DNA from: Cepaea nemoralis
Taxonomy: Eukaryota > Mollusca > Gastropoda > Stylommatophora > Helicidae
Assembly: GCA_014155875.1 (NCBI GenBank)
Contig: JACEFZ010006352.1
Span: 62,001-126,000, forward strand
Direction of reading: 5' to 3'
Length of the DNA stretch: 64,000 bases
The notes under the pieces are model-generated. The model saw only the letters and a list, made by a program, of their open reading frames with translations. It was not told the origin of the DNA and searched no databases. Below are positions 23,009-35,319 of the stretch, piece by piece; within the stretch, counting starts at the first letter, position 1, and every line of letters starts with the position of its first letter. A program made the translations under genes and the position numbers.

Positions 23009-23059
23009 AATGTTTGATGTTGCATTATAAGTTATATCAATTTCGATGTTGTAGTTGCA

Positions 23060-23522
23060 TATTGCTAGAAGTTCATTGTTATTTCAAATAAACATATTAA
23101 AACTGACAACTGAATAAGGAAACAACACTCTAATTCGAACAGTATACACAAAAACAATATATTGCGCAATTTATTGCCTGGCATCTCGACAGGTGCAGAA
23201 GTCACACAACACACACTTAAAAACTTGACGAGATGCAGCGAAATATCACAGGCATTAAATTGTGTAAGCTATTTATTGTGTATTAATTATTCAAATTCAC
23301 TACAGGAAAACATTGTTTTGAACATTGTAATTCGACAAGTACGTTCTACCTCTCTAAAACAATCTAAAGTAGTTGACACACGAATGAGAGCAGGGTACTT
23401 TCCTCGAACTGTGTATCACATATCAACAAGCCAAATGGTTCTTCATTGTATATTATAGAACATGTTAAACACACACTATGTGACAATTTTATTCATTCCA
23501 CAACCACCCCGTCACCTTTTAT

Positions 23523-23528
<6 letters not shown>
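23060..23528. other. Intron sequence, nothing recognised
   Basis: No repeat or coding motif identified; a 98-residue + strand frame (23162-23458) shows no family signature. Confidence 0.35.
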
Positions 23529-23559
<31 letters not shown>

Positions 23560-23566
23560 GAGACAG

Positions 23567-23647
<81 letters not shown>
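23529..23647. repeat. CA/GA microsatellite
   Basis: CA repeat (23529-23556) followed by about 70 bp of pure GA. Confidence 0.95.
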
Positions 23648-23649
<2 letters not shown>

Positions 23650-23881
23650 ATAATTTCTCCCCACACAATATCCTCGTTATTCTGCGATCTTCAAGTAGCA
23701 TTCGCGTAGGAATTCATTTGTTCATTCTGCCCCATAACTCCAACTTCAACCATTCGTGTGGGAAACTTACATTGTTTATTATTGCATGTCATGAACATAC
23801 TTTCATTTGAAGCCCCTTTTACTATGTCTCAAATACACTCAGCTTTCTAATAAACTAGCTTTCACATATTAATTTAAAACA

Positions 23882-24560
23882 CAAATGCCACGCGGTCATG
23901 GTTCGCTATCCCACACAATAATCAGTCATAAATCAGATCTGTGCTCTTGCCTCAATTACGCCATGTGGCCTGGTCATCCAGTTATTTATCTCTCGCCTTC
24001 CTTGTGTTGCTTTCCTCATCAGTCTTGCTGGTTATCACCAAATTTTAAAATTTATTTCTCTTGCGCCCAAAATACATTGATTGACAACGCCAATTTCTCT
24101 AATCAATGTATTTGCATCTTGTGGGACTTGCTCGTTGTTTTTTTTTGCCCGTCCATTGGATTCTTTGCATTGTCTTCAGAGACCACATTTCCACCGGCAT
24201 TTGATGTTTAGCGACGTGGTTGCAAATTGTTTATGTTTCACACGCATATAACAGTGTTGGTTCTGTATACCACTTTAACACTATTTATTCTCATTCGAAA
24301 TTGACAGCGTTTTATTGGTCAGTATGTTTTCCATCTTGCAAAAGCCTACTAATGCCATAACGATTCTTGTTCTAAATGTTCTAATCTGTATAAGGCATCT
24401 CCCATCAGATGTTAGCACTGTTACGAGATAATTGAATCGATTCACTTGTTTAAGAATATTCCCATTTACTTGGATGTTACATTGTAGTATTTCTTTATTC
24501 CTGGAGAAGATCATCATCTCTGTCTTCTAATAATTTACTACTAGCCATAGTTGTTCACCG
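23882..24560 (-). mobile_element. RTE-like LINE 3' half
   Basis: On the - strand it codes ILQCNIQVNGNILKQVNRFN and LTSDGRC, the block also present at 42810-42905 and 56860-56900. The 3' end lies near 23882. Decayed. Confidence 0.75.
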
Positions 24561-24929
24561 TGTAAAAATCAAGATATATCAAGACGTACATCACACATGT
24601 CTCTAACTACATCCTGTCCGTGACGTAGCCAAATCGAGATTGATAAAGTGATCTGTTTCCATCACTAGTAACATACAAACAGCGTCTGTCTCACTTGACA
24701 GCAGGCGAGTCAACGCGTATTTTATAAGGACATTGTGCAACGGGTAATACATGAAGCTGCAATGCATAGTTCCTTACCTCAAACTGCTTTTATTTTATTT
24801 TTCTAAATTCATCTTCAATCTTCTGTGTGTATCTATTGTTCCTTTGTAGCGTCCCTGCCAACACACAACACTAATACTATTTATCAAACACAAAGGTATC
24901 CCAAGTAAATTGTTGTAAGAATTAGAGGC

Positions 24930-25055
24930 AGGGGTGAATATTAAGGGAGGACATGAAGGAAGCTTCAGAAGCTGACGGAAGTTAGGAAGGGTTGGTGGGA
25001 CTTGGGTGAAGGTCTATACTCTTTTATGGAGTCAATCAATCAATCAATCAATCAT
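24930..25055 (+). mobile_element. LINE 3' end with TCAA tail
   Basis: GGGAGGACATGAAGGAAGCTT...GGGTGAAGGTC followed by TCAATCAATCAATCAATCA. Like other LINE 3' ends here (38080-38140, 42590-42627), it has a 4-bp tandem tail. Confidence 0.55.
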
Positions 25056-25413
25056 GTGCCATAAGACAGAAACAGAAGATATTTGTTTTAAAGCATTGTT
25101 TTCTAAATAAAGACGCCAATTTAAACAAATATAGAAAATTAACTAATATCAGTGCATTTATATATCCACGTCCCATTTATTCACTACCTATCGATTAAGC
25201 AACCCTTAAACATAGAAGCACAAAAGTCGGTACATGGTTGTTATTAAGCACTGTTTCATAATCAGTATAAAACTACTTACAAAATAGATAACGTGCAAGT
25301 ACATTATTATAAAACTTCTGCTATTAAACTCAATTATTTTGAAAACACATACACACACACAGCAATATGGAAAATAAAAATTATCAATGTATTTCGGTAT
25401 CAATATCTCACAG

Positions 25414-25604
25414 ACTCATTACCCAGCACCTGAGTCACCCCAAGACATACACACGCTGCAACGGAAACAACAGTGCTGGTCAGGTGTTGTTGTCTTCTCG
25501 AGGAATCAATTACCAAGGCTTCTATAAGGAAGCAGCAATTGTTGATCACCGTCTGGCTGTCTCGATGACTATAGGTTTTGTGGCTGTGAAGAAACCTACA
25601 GGAG
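25414..25604 (+). CDS. Tyrosinase exon: C-terminal extension
   Basis: Acceptor CTCACAG ends at 25413, and its A completes AG|A (Arg). The exon codes LITQHLSHPKTYTRCNG, then GQVLLSSRGINYQGFYKEAA and VDHRLAVSMTIGFVAVKKP, a beta-strand-rich block of molluscan tyrosinase C-termini (compare the family pattern ..G.NY.G.Y....VDNR...S....VAVK.P). Donor GTAGGT starts at 25605 and leaves G, phase 1. A second in-phase acceptor after CACCTGAG would shorten the N-terminus by a few residues. Open throughout. The following intron, 15.1 kb, is the largest of the gene. Confidence 0.9.
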
Positions 25605-25634
25605 GTAGGTTTATTTGTCTACTGAACTAAATCA

Positions 25635-25900
25635 GTCATGCAATTGATAAAAGAACAACAAATTAAATGGTTTGGCCATCTCACAAGAATGCTCTGGTAC
25701 CAACTACCACAAAGAGTCCACATTAAAGAAACATGATATATACAGAGCAAGACGAAGACCACGTAACAGATGGAATAATGGTATCAAGAAATGATTACCT
25801 AGCCTAGAAAGGGCACTAGAAAGTGCGCATAATAAGATCCTCACATCTCCCCGAACACTTCACTGAGGCAAATGCAGGACGAAGGCAGGCAGAAGTTGAA
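25635..25900 (+). mobile_element. LINE 3' coding fragment
   Basis: Fragmented frames give IKEQQIKWFGHLTRM...LPQRV and SKTKTT*QME, the FGHL-R / RPRGR-R-W C-terminal blocks of endonuclease-type LINEs. It starts 30 bp after an exon donor. Confidence 0.6.
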
Positions 25901-26147
25901 GTGTGTACTATTAAACCTAAATCGCTGTCTGGGTTGCGTTGAGCTTATAATAGTGTAGTATAATATTGATAGAATCCATCCATCTAATCCTGGGTCTTCC
26001 CGCAGCCGTGTAGACAGCGCTTCTTCATCTGTAGGCAGCAGGCGGTCGGTGATATGGCTTCATTCTGACAGGATGTCTGAAGTACCTATTTAGTTGCCTC
26101 TCTATTAGTTAAGCTAACGTTTGTTCACTTACACGAACGAAATAATA

Positions 26148-26154
26148 CTATATA

Positions 26155-26236
<82 letters not shown>
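26148..26236. repeat. TA microsatellite at LINE 3' end
   Basis: About 85 bp of TA, abutting the 3' end of the - strand LINE at 26240. Confidence 0.95.
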
Positions 26237-26239
26237 TTC

Positions 26240-29200
26240 TTCAGCGTTCCGAGCCATTGAGGTTCTTTGCTGCAGATACAATCCGTCTCCATTCGTCTCT
26301 CTGGTTGACCTTCTCTTGCCAGTCGGTGATTCCAAGTGCTTGTAGATCTGTATATATATTATCTCTCCACCGTCTTCTTAGTCTACCTCGGGGCCTACGG
26401 TCATTTATATCCTGAGTGTAAGCGAGTTTTGTTTCCTTATTATCTTCCATTCTTTCTATATGCCCCAGCCATTGTAGTCTATTAGCCTTCATGATACCAG
26501 TGATTAGCGGGGACTTAAACAGATCATACATGTCTTTGTTACTGCTTCTTTTCCACTCTCCACTTTGTGTATGCCTAATGGGTCGAAAGATGCGTCTTAA
26601 AACTTTGTTCTCAAAGGTTTGTAACAAGGCTTCGTCTCCTTTCGTTGTACTCCAGGTTTCAGAGCCATACAGGACAACTGGTCTGATCAGTGTTTTGTAT
26701 ATTGTGATTTTGGTGTTACGAGATAGCGCATTTGATTTTAGTAGATGTTGTAGTGCATAGTATATCTTATTTCCAGAATTGATTCTAGTTTGTATTTCTT
26801 CCCTTATGATGTTGGAGCAGTTGAAGATTGTACCCAGGTATTTGTATGTTTCCGTTCTTTTAATGGTCATATTATCTATTTGTATGTGGCCAGAGTTTTT
26901 AGCCATTCCTTCTCTTGAAATTACCATATATTCTGTCTTATCTTGGTTGATAACCAGCCCCATCTGTTGGGCTTTTTCCTTTAAGTGAGTCAATATTTCC
27001 TAATGTCTTTTGTTCATTTTCCCCTATAATATCTATATCATCTGCATAACCAAGCAGCTTGGATGTTCCTCCAATATCACATTCCTCCTTTACCTTCCTT
27101 ACAACTTTCTCTAGAGCCAGATTGAAGAGTAGCGGCGATAGTGCATCACCCTGTTTCAAGCCAGATGTTATTTGGAAAGGGTCTGATTTCCTGCCTTTAT
27201 ATGTTACTATATTATAAGTATCTTCCATGCATAGTCTGGTCATGTTGATTAACTTCCTTGGTATTCCAAATTCCTGCATAGCATTCCATAGACTATTCCT
27301 ATGGACACTATCATAAGCCTTTTTAAAATCCACAAAAATGTTATGGAGATCTCTTTTATATTCCCAATATTTCTCGGCTATTTGTCGTAAGATAAATATC
27401 TGATATATTGTTGATCTGTTTGGTCTAAACCCCGCCTGGTAGCCACCTAGTATGTCTTCTGAATATGGTTTTAGTCTATTTAGTAATACTGCGGATAGTA
27501 TCTTATAGCTTGTGGACAGTAGTGATATTCCTCTATAATTTTCACATTGGAACTTGTCTCCTTTCTTAAAGATAGGTATCAATAATGACTCTTTCCAGCC
27601 ATGGGGTAATTCTTCTGTCCTCCAGATTTTTATTATTAGTTCGGATAGCTTTAGATGTAATGCATGGCCACCTGCCTTTATAAATTCAGCAGCAATTCCA
27701 TCAGCCCCAGTTGCCTTATTGTTTTTAAGTCGTGTGATTACATATAGGATTTCTTCAAATGCAGGTTCTTCAATTTGTGGTTCACACGTTAGAACCTCTT
27801 CCTGTGGGAAAGTGTTACTCAGAGCTTCACAATTTAGTAATTCAACAAAATATTCTTTCCATGTGTTGCACATTTCCTCATTGGTATGTATCATATTCCC
27901 ATTTTTGTCTTTTAAACCATATGTGTTGTATTGGTGCCCTCGTTTCATTGACTTCAGTTCTTTAAAAAACTTTCTGGATTCGTTTTTCTGGTGATTAGTT
28001 TCCATATCTTTGATTATATTACTCATATATTCTCGCTTCTGCTGTCGAACTATTTTTGTAGCCTCTTTACATTCATTTCTATATTGCTCTTCCTTTTGGA
28101 TGTTGTTGATGTCATTTAACCATAAATGTCTGGCATTCTTTTTCCTAATGACTGCTTCTTCAAAGTTTTGATTGAACCATCTGTTCTTTCTATGCGTGGT
28201 TAACACACCGAGACATTCTTCTGCGGTAGATTGAATTGTATTCTTGATGTTCAACCAAGTTTGGTCAACGCTTTCCTCCAAAGGGTTTTGCAGAGTTTCA
28301 AGTTTACATTTTATTTCATCTGTAAATTTCTCTTTGACTGTAATTTCTTGTAGTTTTTCTCTGTTATATGTTGGGTGTAATCTTTGTAATTTAGTATAGA
28401 AAGCTCTCTTAAGTTTTATTTTAAATTTTGCTCCAACGAGGAAGTGGTCGCTGTGGCACTCAGCTCCTCTATAACTTCTAACTTGTTGTATGTTTGATGC
28501 ATTTCTGTTGTTAATTAAAATGTGATCTATTTGATTATAGGTTCTCTTGTCACATGATTTCCAAGTTTGTTTGTGTATATCCTTTCTTTGTAGTCTGGTA
28601 CTGCTAATCTGCAGTCCTTTGGCTTCTGCCAGGTTGATGACTCTCCATCCATTATCATTTGAAGTTGTATGTAGGCTTTCCATACCGGCCACTTTTTTAT
28701 GAGTTTGCTCTCTACCTATTTTTGCATTGAAGTCTCCCAGCACAATCAGGATGTCCTGTTTGGGGGTTTCTTCTATGACATCTTCCAAATCATTATAAAA
28801 GTCTTCTTTAACGTCATCTTCTTTCTCTTCTGTAGGTGCATGTACATTAATCATCGTTATATTTTTTCCATTTACCTTTTATTCGTAATTTACTAATTCT
28901 GTCATTAACAGCTTTAAAGTTTAGAGCGTTCCCCCATAACTCTTTTTTGATGACAAAACCTGTTCCTAATTCATGTTTATTTTGGGTGTTTCCTCCATAT
29001 ATTATAATCATTCCATTTTGCTCTAAAGTACCCTCTCCTGGCCACCTTATTTCTTGAATTGCTGTTATATCCTATTTGATATTCAACCAGCTCCCGGGTT
29101 AGTTCTTCAGCCGCTCCAGCTCGATATAGTGTCCGTACATTCCATGTTCCAAATCTCAAGAGTCCTTTAACGTTCCGAGGTCGTTGTCCAAATAAGTCAG

Positions 29201-29392
29201 TCCGAATTCGAGGCTTATGTATCTGTTTCGTAACAAAATAGTTTTTACAAAGGTGGGGATGTTAACCCCACGCTTCAACCCCCAACCTGGAGGACCAGGG
29301 TGTTTCTCTTTGTCTGTTCTCTACCCTTTGACCTGTCCGGCTTGGGAGGCCCTGCTGGTAGCTACGCTACCGCCGGCATAGCTCTCAGGGTC

Positions 29393-29395
<3 letters not shown>
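26240..29395 (-). mobile_element. Near full-length endonuclease-RT LINE
   Basis: On the - strand: leader (29395-29160), APE endonuclease start RFGTWNVRTLYRAGAAEEL (29159), frame breaks near 29070 and 28860, then a 638-codon open frame (28854-26938) with VLGDFNAKIGRE and SDHFLVGAKF (endonuclease catalytic blocks), RT blocks GFRPNRSTIYQIF, FVDFKKAYDSVHR, GLKQGDALSPLLFN and GYADDIDII, a break near 26995, and a 250-codon end with KYLGTIF, LYGSETWS, WLGHIERM and RRPRGRLRRRW. No RNase H. About 3.15 kb with only three breaks makes it the youngest large element here. Clade not resolved. Confidence 0.9.

Positions 29396-29471
<76 letters not shown>
29396..29471. repeat. TA microsatellite at LINE 5' end
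   Basis: 76 bp of TA adjoining the leader of the LINE at 26240-29395; together with 26148-26236 it brackets the element. Confidence 0.95.
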
Positions 29472-29474
<3 letters not shown>

Positions 29475-29593
29475 AAACAGAACAGAAGCAGAATGTTAGA
29501 CTGGCTTCCGAACTCAATTCTTAATATGTTATAATGCAGTAAGCTGCACAATGTTTTTGAACATGGCTACTAATATTTGGACTCTTCTTTAGT

Positions 29594-30943
29594 TTAAATA
29601 TTGAGCACAACCCACTACTGGCAACGCCGATCGCATTCCGGTATGAACCTAAGGCCTATCCACGTCAATATGGAAGCACTATACTCGAGTTTCGCCCTCA
29701 TTTGAGCTCGTCAGTAGTGCATATCCCTGACCGGATCCGGAAACAGTCCCGGATCACGCGTGTGAAGCGGGTGTGTAACCACGCGGCACACACTGGACAC
29801 ACCAAATTATCACAACAGAATACCACAACGCTACCCATCGTAGGCTATGCTCAAGATTGCCCAATCGCCGCGACCGACGTCCGTCAATCGATGGGACCCG
29901 AACGATCAGGACTTCTCACTGGCAAGGAACACCAGGCCTCCTAAATCCAGTGAGCAATAATCAATTGATTATGTGGTTGTTTCGGGATTTGAAATTTAAA
30001 TATTGAGCACAACCCACTACTGGCAACGCCGATCGCTTTCCGGTATGAACCTAAGGCCTATCCACGTCAATATGGAAGCACTATACTCGAGTTTCGCCCT
30101 CATTTGAGCTCGTCAGTAGTGCATATCCCTGACCGGATCCGGAAACAGTCCCGGATCACGCGTGTGAAGCGGGTGTGTAACCACGCGGCACACACTGGAC
30201 ACACCAAATTATCACAACAGAATACCACAACGCTACCCATCGTAGGCTATGCTCAAGATTGCCCAATCGCCGCGACCGACGTCCGTCAATCGATGGGACC
30301 CGAACGATCAGGACTTCTCACTGGCAAGGAACACCAGGCCTCCTAAATCCAGTGAGCAATAATCAATTGATTATGTGGTTGTTTCGGGATTTGAAATTTA
30401 AATATTGAGCACAACCCACTACTGGCAACGCCGATCGCATTCCGGTATGAACCTAAGGCCTATCCACGTCAATATGGAAGCACTATACTCGAGTTTCGCC
30501 CTCATTTGAGCTCGTCAGTAGTGCATATCCCTGACCGGATCCGGAAACAGTCCCGGATCACGCGTGTGAAGCGGGTGTGTAACCACGCGGCACACACTGG
30601 ACACACCAAATTATCACAACAGAACATCACAACGCTACCCATCGTAGGCTATGCTCAAGATTGCCCAATCGCCGCGACCGACGTCCGTCAATCGATGGGA
30701 CCCGAACGATCAGGACTTCTCACTGGCAAGGAACACCAGGCCTCCTAAATCCAGTGAGCAATAATCAATTGATTATGTGGTTGTTTCGGGATTTGAAATT
30801 TAAATATTGAGCACAACCCACTACTGGCAACGCCGATCGCATTCCGGTATGAACCTAAGGCCTATCCACGTCAATATGGAAGCACTATACTCGAGTTTCG
30901 CCCTCATTTGAGCTCGTCAGTAGTGCATATCCCTGACCGGATT
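29594..30943. repeat. 402-bp satellite, 3.4 copies
   Basis: Monomers start at about 29596, 29998, 30400 and 30802 (partial), with exact 402-bp spacing and only a handful of differences (CATTCC/CTTTCC; AATACC/AACATC). The period is divisible by 3, so an 80-residue frame (from 29702, 30104 and 30506) repeats; it lacks any recognised motif. The fourth copy is cut at CCCTGACCGGAT. Confidence 0.95.
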
Positions 30944-31060
30944 TGTTACAATGAAGACGGAGCATGTATGGGGGGTGTCCCGAGTGTTGTGATGTTGGTC
31001 CTTGAATCGACTCAACCCAGATCTAACAACAGTTTGTGATTCTAGGCACTACTCACGACG
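30944..31060 (+). mobile_element. LINE group A 3' terminus
   Basis: GGAGCATGTATGGGGGGTGTCCCGAGTGTTGTGATGTTGG recalls the group A 3' coding end (x-x-H-V-W-x-CPECCDVG), shifted by small indels. It follows the broken satellite copy directly. Confidence 0.5.
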
Positions 31061-31239
31061 AGCTACTCTCGTGTGTTACATTATTACTATTAAAAGGAAG
31101 TGTAGATGTGTTCTCGGTATCAAACGTGGGCTTTTACATATATTTCTTTGGATATATAATTCAGACTGAAACAAGGAGATGATTTCCTTTTCTGAGTAGT
31201 ACGGAGGAATCGCATGTGTCACAATACATACAGCAGTTT

Positions 31240-31440
31240 AGCACGAAGTCAGCAGCTTAGGCTATGGGGTAGAGAACACGATTCTCAGTCCTGCATATCG
31301 GGTTCAAAGACAGCTGCAAGGCGACTTGGAAGCAGACCGCATTGTCTTCATTTTTAAGAATGGTATGAGTTCCGTCGTTCAGAAAGAAATGGCAAGCTTC
31401 TGAGCTTAACCTTGCCTAGTAAATCACAAACAGCCACAAA
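31240..31440 (+). mobile_element. SINE A, + orientation, 3' truncated
   Basis: Head with GGGTTCAAAGAC in the B-box position, then CGTCGTTCAGAAAGAAATGG-CAAGC and CTTGCCTAGTAAATCAC, matching the core of SINE A. It runs directly into the 3' end of a - strand LINE. Confidence 0.65.
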
Positions 31441-34400
31441 GTTGAGCTGAGTTGAGCTAAGAACGGACACCACTGCATTCAAGACATTCCCACACGCGGT
31501 CCTCCCCTCGTTCAAATGCCAGCGAAGAGCCACCCTGCTAATCGTTTCAACTGCCATTTTATTTAATGTTCTCCTGGACTTCCCTCTCAGGTTTGAGATT
31601 CATTCAGAACTCTTGCCGATCCCTCACCATATCATTATCTCCATATCCGGGTTCTCGGTCTGTTCTCCCGTTTTCTCCACCTGGTCCCACAGACGCCCGA
31701 CCATCTCTAATTTTTCCATAGGTAGTCTACCACTGAGAGGTGCATTCTCTGTCAGCCTATCTGCCTGTTCTTTCCCCCGCACTACCGTATGACCAGGGCA
31801 GAAAATCAATACAGTTATCACAATCTGCGACCACTGAGCAAGGCAAGCCACTCTACACGACACGCTCATGTCTCCACCTTACTAAGCATGCTCCGTGAGT
31901 CCATAATGAAAACAAAATGTATTGCAGCAGTCTCCTCCAGCCATTGGAAGGCTGCTGTTAGTGCTTTCCACGTCCATTCTCATGCTATAGGTCGCGGGCT
32001 CATATGCCAGACTCTCTCTTTTAAAGTATCGCCCATTAGCTATCGCAATGAAACCTCAGCAACTACGTCTGCTTCTCACCACTGCCTCATCGGTGTAGAT
32101 CACTGTCACCTATATGTGTGTTGCCCTGGGTCAATTGTTGCACCTCAAACTATGTGCTGCCCACCGCCCATTCTCTGCGCCTCATGACCCAGCGTTATTA
32201 TTACGCTGTGTCAGTCCGACATGTCTTCCGGTTCTTTTAACCAACCTTTTTTGACGATTGATGTTTTCTATTTGACACATCTGGCTGACAAATATTTCTG
32301 CCTGTGCCATCCAGGACCTGCTTCTTCTCAGTCTATGATCCCAAATCATAGTTATGGCTTCATGCAGGGGGTGATCCCTCTCTGTATCGATTATCAGGTA
32401 TCATTTGGCTTGAAAGACCCAATTTTTGGTAGTGAAAGGATATTCCTCATGCATATAATTGGTGTGTCCTTTATGCATGCCAGGATAACCCTCATGGCCG
32501 CATTCTGTATGTATAACTTTCAGGTTGGCTCATTGATACTGTCAGCAACTCCAAACCATACCCAATTATTGAAATTATTAACTTCTGAAAGACCATATAA
32601 AGCATTTTCAGTTCTACCTCGGTTGCCGCCATTGCCCTCAATGCATTAATTCCCTTTCCAGGCTTCACCACCAAAGCTTTCACATGATCCTTAAGACATA
32701 CATCTGTCAAATCCGATTCCCAAGTACTTAAATTCACTCTCTCTCTACTGAGATGACTTCCATTCAGTGAAATACACGGGACGTCTGCCATCAGGATCCG
32801 GTTATCCAGGGAATACCACACAACCGGATGCTTTGTCTGGATATATTACAGCCCCTGAGTCCATGCACTACTCCGCCAGCCTGTAAGTATTCAGCCATTC
32901 TTTTTCTTCACTGTCTGTACATCAGCACATCATCTGCGAATGTCAAGATTCTGTCAAATCCTGATGCCTCAATTGCTGCGACTTTGTTGGCGTATATTTA
33001 CATTAAAGTGCACTAGGGGTCAGAAGTCCATGAACCCATGCAAAGTGCAATTTTACGCTGATAAAGTACTGCCGCAATCCATTTGACAATCTAAAGACAG
33101 ACCTCCATGTCCAAAAGAGTGTACATAAAGCGATCATACCTGACTCTGTTGTAAGCATCTTCCAGGTCAAGTGCAACCGCCACCCTCTCTTGTTTATTTT
33201 GGAAGCCCTCATAGTTTTCGAATGCAAATGTTGCAGCATTGGCTCAGGTGTCCTTCCCAGGCCGGTAACTCCCAAGTCTTTGGGAAGCAAATTTACAACT
33301 TTCCAAATTGTGTTGTAGCTTGTATGCTACTATCTTCTCGAGTACTTTGCCAAAGGTGTTTTGCAAGGTGATAATTCTATATCCATTTAGTTTTGAGTGA
33401 TCCTTGCCTGTCTTTGTGAGTAGGACAATGTAGATGTGAAACCAATCCTGTGGTATTTCTGTCATTTTCATTCTAAGGGTGAAACAAAAAACCATCTCCC
33501 CATGTCAACATCGTTAATGCTCTTCATATGGGTGTATCTAATTTCATCCGGGCCTGGAGCTGTGTCTTTAGTTCTCTTCAGTACACGTCTAATATCCTCT
33601 ACATGTATCATGTTTTCAAAGTAGTCTTTCCTAGTGGCCTGTGACAGGGACTCTCTGACCGTATCCCTGATAGCCCTGTCCTGCTGATCAGTTTGTTTCA
33701 GAAATGGTGCAAGAAATGCTTCCTCCTTGTCCTTGTCAGTTGTCATATATCGGTTGTTGACATCGTTTAATGTACCATGTATGCAAGGCTGCGCCTTTCT
33801 GTTCATATGTGTGTGCAGCTTCCAGAATTTTCCCAATGTCACATCCTCACCGAGTTCACTTATAAACTGATCCCACTTCATCTTTTTTGCCTCTGCTGCT
33901 TGGAGTTTAAAATCTTGCTTCTTTACTTTTTTCCATCTTTCAGCCTCCTAAAATTCAGTACCAACTGAACTGGTTGCTCTTCGCACCCTCTGCCAATTCC
34001 TTATGTCTGCCCTCTTTTCCCTCAATGATTTCTCCACTTCTGGTGTCAGCCATTTCCACCATGGTGGTTGTGTTAAGATTCGTCTTGTTTCAGACCGTCC
34101 ATAATGTGATCTAAGGCGCTCCATGACCTAAGAGTGGTCACGATCAAAATGGTAGGCCTTGCGGTTTCTTATAGCCTTGGCTTTGCTGGACCTAGGTATG
34201 AGTACAGAACAGAGGAGTTGGTCGTTTTCAACTCTTGGGATACAAGTGCCAGGTCAATGGCCTTGTCTTGTTACCCCGGTTTCATTGCTAGCCTAGTTGG
34301 TCTCCCGCAATTTATACAAAGGAGATCTGTCTCAAGCAAGGCTTCGGTGAGAACAGTACCCTGTCTGTTCTCGCCAGACATTTCCCACTGCTTGGCGCGC

Positions 34401-34580
34401 GCATTGAAGTCACCACAAATGCGGTGCCTGGTGCCAGGGGTGCCAAAATGCTGAGTTTATTGCGAAGTCTTGTGAAGGACATGCAACATACTCCAGACAT
34501 CGCGCACATGTCCATAGTCTCGACCGGCCTGCTTATATTAGATCGACACTTGTCAATAAAAAAAATCAGGACTACAAGCA
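31441..34580 (-). mobile_element. LINE group A copy, - strand
   Basis: Mirrors 2640-6210: endonuclease GTPGTRHRICGDFNARAKQW-like (34450-34380), RT TAPGPDEIRYTHMK (about 33540), KDHSKLNGYRIITLQNTFGK and GSYRPGKDT (33420-33244), FADDVL-type box (about 32940), SIIGYGLELLTVSMSQ (32575), RNase H start near 32100, HTVVRGKEQADRLTENAPL (31790-31735) and the 3' end near 31450. Several frameshifts and stops. Confidence 0.85.
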
Positions 34581-34584
34581 CCAA

Positions 34585-34975
34585 GTAGCAGCAGATGTAA
34601 TGACATGTATGTATTTAGAAGGTAACAACGGAAATTCCCTGATCTAATTACGCTGAAAAGAAGAAACCAAAGATATATTGAAAAACAAACACACAGGAGA
34701 GAGCCAGGACAAATTGCAATTACAATGTTGCCTGGTGAAAAGATAATTTTGAAAGGAAACTGTTGTTATCATCGAGCGGCTCCTGGGCTTCTGCCCTTCG
34801 ACCCAATGTCATGTAATACATGCAAGTGTTCATCAGCCGTTATGATAAAGTGTTTCTGCTGTCTTGCTCATGTATAAGAACTCGTGTCTGGCTCATGTGT
34901 AGAAGTTGGACAACCAAACAAGGGGATATTCTACCATTTAGTACGGATGTTTATAAAATACACTCCGGACTGAGC
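34585..34975. other. Intron sequence, nothing recognised
   Basis: No repeat family or coding motif identified between the LINE and the SINE at 34978. Confidence 0.35.
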
Positions 34976-34977
34976 AG

Positions 34978-35310
34978 CCGCTGCAGCGTTTTGACTAGCG
35001 CGCTTGCCTATCGACCCGCTAGTTATGGGTTCGAATCCGTATCAATACCCATTTGTAAAAGTGACTAGGGCTCCCAGGCCGACCCAGCCTAAAGTGGGTA
35101 CCCGGAAATGTCTTGGGAAATAAAGACGGCCGGCGTGATTGTGAGCACATCGCCCCTCGAGTGTCCATTGGTTTATACAAATATGGGGCTAGCACCATAT
35201 ACCGAGTACAAGCCGAGGCGTGTAAACAGAACTGGACAGACTATGCCAACGGCTGGCAATAGAAATAAATTATTATGGGCGTGGTTGCCTAATGACTATT
35301 ACACTTGTCT
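34978..35310 (+). mobile_element. SINE D (tRNA-derived)
   Basis: tRNA-like head with TTGACTAGCGCGC and a perfect B box GGTTCGAATCC (35028-35038), followed by GGCCGACCCAGCCTAAAGTGGGTACC and AAATAAAGACGGCCGG. The ACCCAGYCTAAA module recurs at 50925 and, reversed, at 54730. Confidence 0.75.
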
Positions 35311-35319
35311 AATTAGTTA

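Noticed and set aside
29702..30748. Three identical 80-residue genes
   Set aside because: They are the same frame in three satellite monomers whose 402-bp period is divisible by three; no domain is recognisable.
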